From contig NZ_CP070490.1 in assembly GCF_016925635.1 (NCBI RefSeq), forward strand, positions 434,001-498,000: 64,000 bases of DNA, given 5' to 3'. Under the pieces are notes generated by a model. That model was not told the DNA's origin and did not search any database. It saw nothing but the letters and a program-made list of their open reading frames with translations. Positions within the stretch are counted from its first letter, which is position 1, and each line of letters starts with the position of its first letter. The position numbers and the translations under genes were made by a program. Shown here one piece after another: positions 61,695 through 64,000 of this stretch. Source of the DNA: Lysinibacillus fusiformis (GTDB lineage: Bacteria; Bacillota; Bacilli; Bacillales_A; Planococcaceae).

Positions 61695-64000
61695 TTGAAA
61701 GATTGGATTGAAAAAATCAATGCAAAGATCGATGAATTACTTGAACAAAAATGGATGAAGAAATTACGTATTTCAGGTAGTGTTACCTGGAACTTATTTT
61801 TACTATTTTTAGTCTTTGCATTGGTTGGTACTGTATTTGTCGGTTCAGTTGGAGCTGGTTATTTTGCTTCTCTTGTAAAAGAAGAACCGCTACGCTCAAA
61901 AGAAGAGCTACGCGATCAAATTTTTAGTTATGAAGAAACCAGTGAAATTTATTTTGCCAACGATATTTATATTGGGAAATTGCGGACAGATTTAGACCGA
62001 CGTGAAACTTCGCTTAGCAATGTTGCACCAGAGGTTGTGAATGCTGTTCTGGCAACAGAAGATGAATATTTCCGAGAGCATAACGGAATTGTACCAAAAG
62101 CGGTTATTCGTGGGTTATTACAAGATGTCACAAATTCTGCTACGCAAACAGGTGGATCTACACTTACCCAGCAGCTTATTAAAAACCAAGTACTAACAAA
62201 TGAAGTATCCTATGAACGTAAAGCTAAGGAAATTTTACTGGCGATGCGTTTAGAACATTTTATGACGAAGGAAGAAATATTAGAGGCTTATTTAAATATT
62301 ATTCCGTATGGTCGTAACTCTTCAGGACGAAATATTGCAGGTGTTGAAACAGCTGCTGAAGGGATTTTTGGCGTAAAAGCAAAAGAATTGTCTCTTCCTC
62401 AAGCTGCGTACATAGCTGGTATTCCACAGGCACCATTTGCTTATACACCATTTACGAATACAGGTGAACTGAAAAGTGAAGAAGCTTTGAAACCAGGTAT
62501 TGATCGTATGAAAACAGTACTTTATCGTATGAAAGAAGCTGGTTATATTGACGATGCGCAATATAATGAAGCGTTAAACTATGATATTGCTGCAGATTTC
62601 CGCGGACCAGAAATGCGTGCGGAGGATCGTTATCCATGGCTGACTTATGAGCTTGAAGCTCGTGCAAATGACATTATTGCTGAAAAACTAGCAAAAGATG
62701 ATGGGATTGACCCAGAGCGCTTAAAGTCAGAAAAAAAATTAAAGGATAAATATACGATTTTAGCAGATCGTGATGTTCGTTCTAAGGGCTATCGCATTTA
62801 CTCAACTATTAATAAAGATATGTATGATGCGATGCAAAAAGCAGCAAAGGACTTCCAGTATTATGGACATACGTATACTGGTAAAGGGAAAGACCCTGTT
62901 ACTGGTGAAGAAATTGATATTGAGATGCCCGTACAGGTAGGTAGTATTTTAATAGAAAATACCACAGGTCGCATTTTAAGCTTTGTCGGTGGTCGAGACT
63001 TTAAAACAATTCAAGTAAACCACGCAACACAAGCTTACCGTTCTAACGGTTCTACAATGAAGCCATTACTTGTTTATGGTCCTGCTATAGAATATGGAGT
63101 TATTGGTGCAGGTAGCCCATTAGTTGACGTGAAATTCTCTATTGGTAAATGGAGTCCAAGCAACTATATTACAAGTGATGAGCGAGGACTTATTCCTGCA
63201 CGTGAAGCATTAGCAGACTCTCAAAACATATCAGCGCTACGTTTATATAATGATATTATTAATAGACGCCCCGCTGATTTGTTAGTAAAAATGGGATTCA
63301 CAAAATTACACCCAGATGACTTCACTAACCTAGCAACTGGTATTGGTGCTTTAAGTGAAGGGACTACTGTAGAAGAAAATACAAATGCCTTTGCTACTTT
63401 TGCAAATGGTGGTCAATTCATTGATGCCTATATGATTGATCGTATCGAAGACCAAGAAGGCAATATTATTTACAAACATGAGGTAGAACCTGTTCAAGTA
63501 TTTAGCCCAGAAACATCCTATATCGTGACAGATATGTTACGTGATGTTCTTACTAAAGGTACAGGGACAATGGCACGAAATACCTTAAAATTCTCTTCTG
63601 ATTTCGCTGCAAAAACAGGGACTTCTCAAGAGTATAAAGATGTTTGGCTAGTTGGTTATAACCCAAATGTATCTCTTGGTGTTTGGATGGGTTACGATCA
63701 ACCTCGTACACTTTATGCATTTAACAACACCTACTTACAGCCAAGCGTTCGTGTGAATAAGCTTTGGGGTACGTTAATGAATGCCGTTTACGATGCGGAC
63801 CCTCAGCTAATTGATCCACCAACAAGCTTTAAGGCGCCTAAAAATGTTGTGACTGCATCATTCTGTGGCATTTCCGGTATGGCCCCTTCTGCAGCTTGCG
63901 CTAGCGCAGGTCTTGTACGTTCCGATTTATTTAATGCGAAGGTATTTTTACCATCTCAACCTGATGATAGCTTAGCATCTTCAAGTGTTGTGACGATTAA
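61695..64000 (+). CDS. Class A penicillin-binding protein, PBP1A family (cut by window edge)
   Basis: The bifunctional enzyme polymerises and crosslinks peptidoglycan. The start is a TTG at 61695 with AGGAGG. A cytoplasmic tail of about 28 residues and one membrane helix (about 32-58) come first. The transglycosylase has EDEYFREHNG and QTGGSTLTQQLIKN. The transpeptidase follows with the serine motif GSTMKP, then SQN and AKTGTS near residue 640. The frame is open to the last base, about 768 codons in. The C-terminus is not seen. The gene is divergent from tyrS. Confidence 0.95.
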   Translation, partial: MKDWIEKINAKIDELLEQKWMKKLRISGSVTWNLFLLFLVFALVGTVFVGSVGAGYFASLVKEEPLRSKEELRDQIFSYEETSEIYFANDIYIGKLRTDLDRRETSLSNVAPEVVNAVLATEDEYFREHNGIVPKAVIRGLLQDVTNSATQTGGSTLTQQLIKNQVLTNEVSYERKAKEILLAMRLEHFMTKEEILEAYLNIIPYGRNSSGRNIAGVETAAEGIFGVKAKELSLPQAAYIAGIPQAPFAYTPFTNTGELKSEEALKPGIDRMKTVLYRMKEAGYIDDAQYNEALNYDIAADFRGPEMRAEDRYPWLTYELEARANDIIAEKLAKDDGIDPERLKSEKKLKDKYTILADRDVRSKGYRIYSTINKDMYDAMQKAAKDFQYYGHTYTGKGKDPVTGEEIDIEMPVQVGSILIENTTGRILSFVGGRDFKTIQVNHATQAYRSNGSTMKPLLVYGPAIEYGVIGAGSPLVDVKFSIGKWSPSNYITSDERGLIPAREALADSQNISALRLYNDIINRRPADLLVKMGFTKLHPDDFTNLATGIGALSEGTTVEENTNAFATFANGGQFIDAYMIDRIEDQEGNIIYKHEVEPVQVFSPETSYIVTDMLRDVLTKGTGTMARNTLKFSSDFAAKTGTSQEYKDVWLVGYNPNVSLGVWMGYDQPRTLYAFNNTYLQPSVRVNKLWGTLMNAVYDADPQLIDPPTSFKAPKNVVTASFCGISGMAPSAACASAGLVRSDLFNAKVFLPSQPDDSLASSSVVTI

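Overview
The window is an AT-rich stretch of Firmicute core chromosome, most likely from Lysinibacillus or a close relative in Bacillaceae/Caryophanaceae. The evidence is the gene order, which closely follows the Bacillus subtilis segment dnaI-dnaB-nrdR-gapB-coaE-mutM-polA-phoR-phoP-mdh-icd-citZ-ytvI-fxsA-pyk-pfkA-accA-accD-dnaE-nrnA-ytpI-ytoI, then ald, ytxK, tpx, yteJ, sppA, an acyl-CoA synthetase, sspA, thiI, iscS, ezrA, hisJ, ytsP, ytrP, rpsD and tyrS. A small acid-soluble spore protein gene marks a spore former. The genus is inferred from general resemblance and was not tested. About 60 genes are supported, most of them on the minus strand. No phage, insertion sequence, CRISPR array, tRNA or rRNA was seen.

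Region by region. 1-600 holds the first codons of thrS (minus) and its promoter and T-box leader; an array of seven 21-bp repeats sits inside the leader. 600-9,000 is replication and repair with gluconeogenesis: nrdR-dnaB-dnaI, gapB and polA-mutM-coaE. Compared with B. subtilis as I recall it, ytaF and speD are absent. 9,000-13,700 is an accessory insert between polA and phoR: a second 21-bp repeat array, a secreted coiled-coil protein, a small membrane protein, hflKC behind a sigma-W-like promoter, and lrgAB. 14,000-25,000 carries phoPR, a MaoC-like hydratase, mdh, icd, citZ, ytvI, fxsA, pyk and pfkA. 25,000-34,000 carries a GntR-accD-accA operon with a perfect palindromic operator, then dnaE, nrnA, ytpI and ytoI. 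34,000-43,000 holds a UPF0173 hydrolase, an Xaa-Pro peptidase, ald, a universal stress protein, ytxK, tpx, yteJ, sppA and an acyl-CoA synthetase. 43,000-48,500 is a thiamin neighbourhood: a TPP riboswitch and thiMDE on the plus strand converge on sspA, thiI and iscS. 48,500-55,400 holds a GNAT acetyltransferase, ezrA, hisJ, fRMsr, a GGDEF protein and rpsD with its leader. 55,400-60,000 is accessory: a MarR/MFS pair with two matched operators, an iron-containing alcohol dehydrogenase and an orphan BtuF-like protein. The window ends with tyrS (T-box) and a class A penicillin-binding protein cut by the right edge.

The genes form a coherent central-metabolism block. Lower glycolysis (pfkA, pyk), the citrate branch (citZ, icd, mdh), gluconeogenic gapB and malonyl-CoA synthesis (accDA) lie close together. 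Candidate control sites are visible for CcpN (gapB), CcpA (citZ, pfkA) and a GntR regulator (accDA). The features that ordinary annotation does not explain are the two arrays with exact 21-bp period, a probable non-AUG start for dnaI, the sigma-W-type promoter of hflKC, the paired MarR operators, and a hairpin-rich gap near 37.3 kb. I found no clear new multi-gene system.
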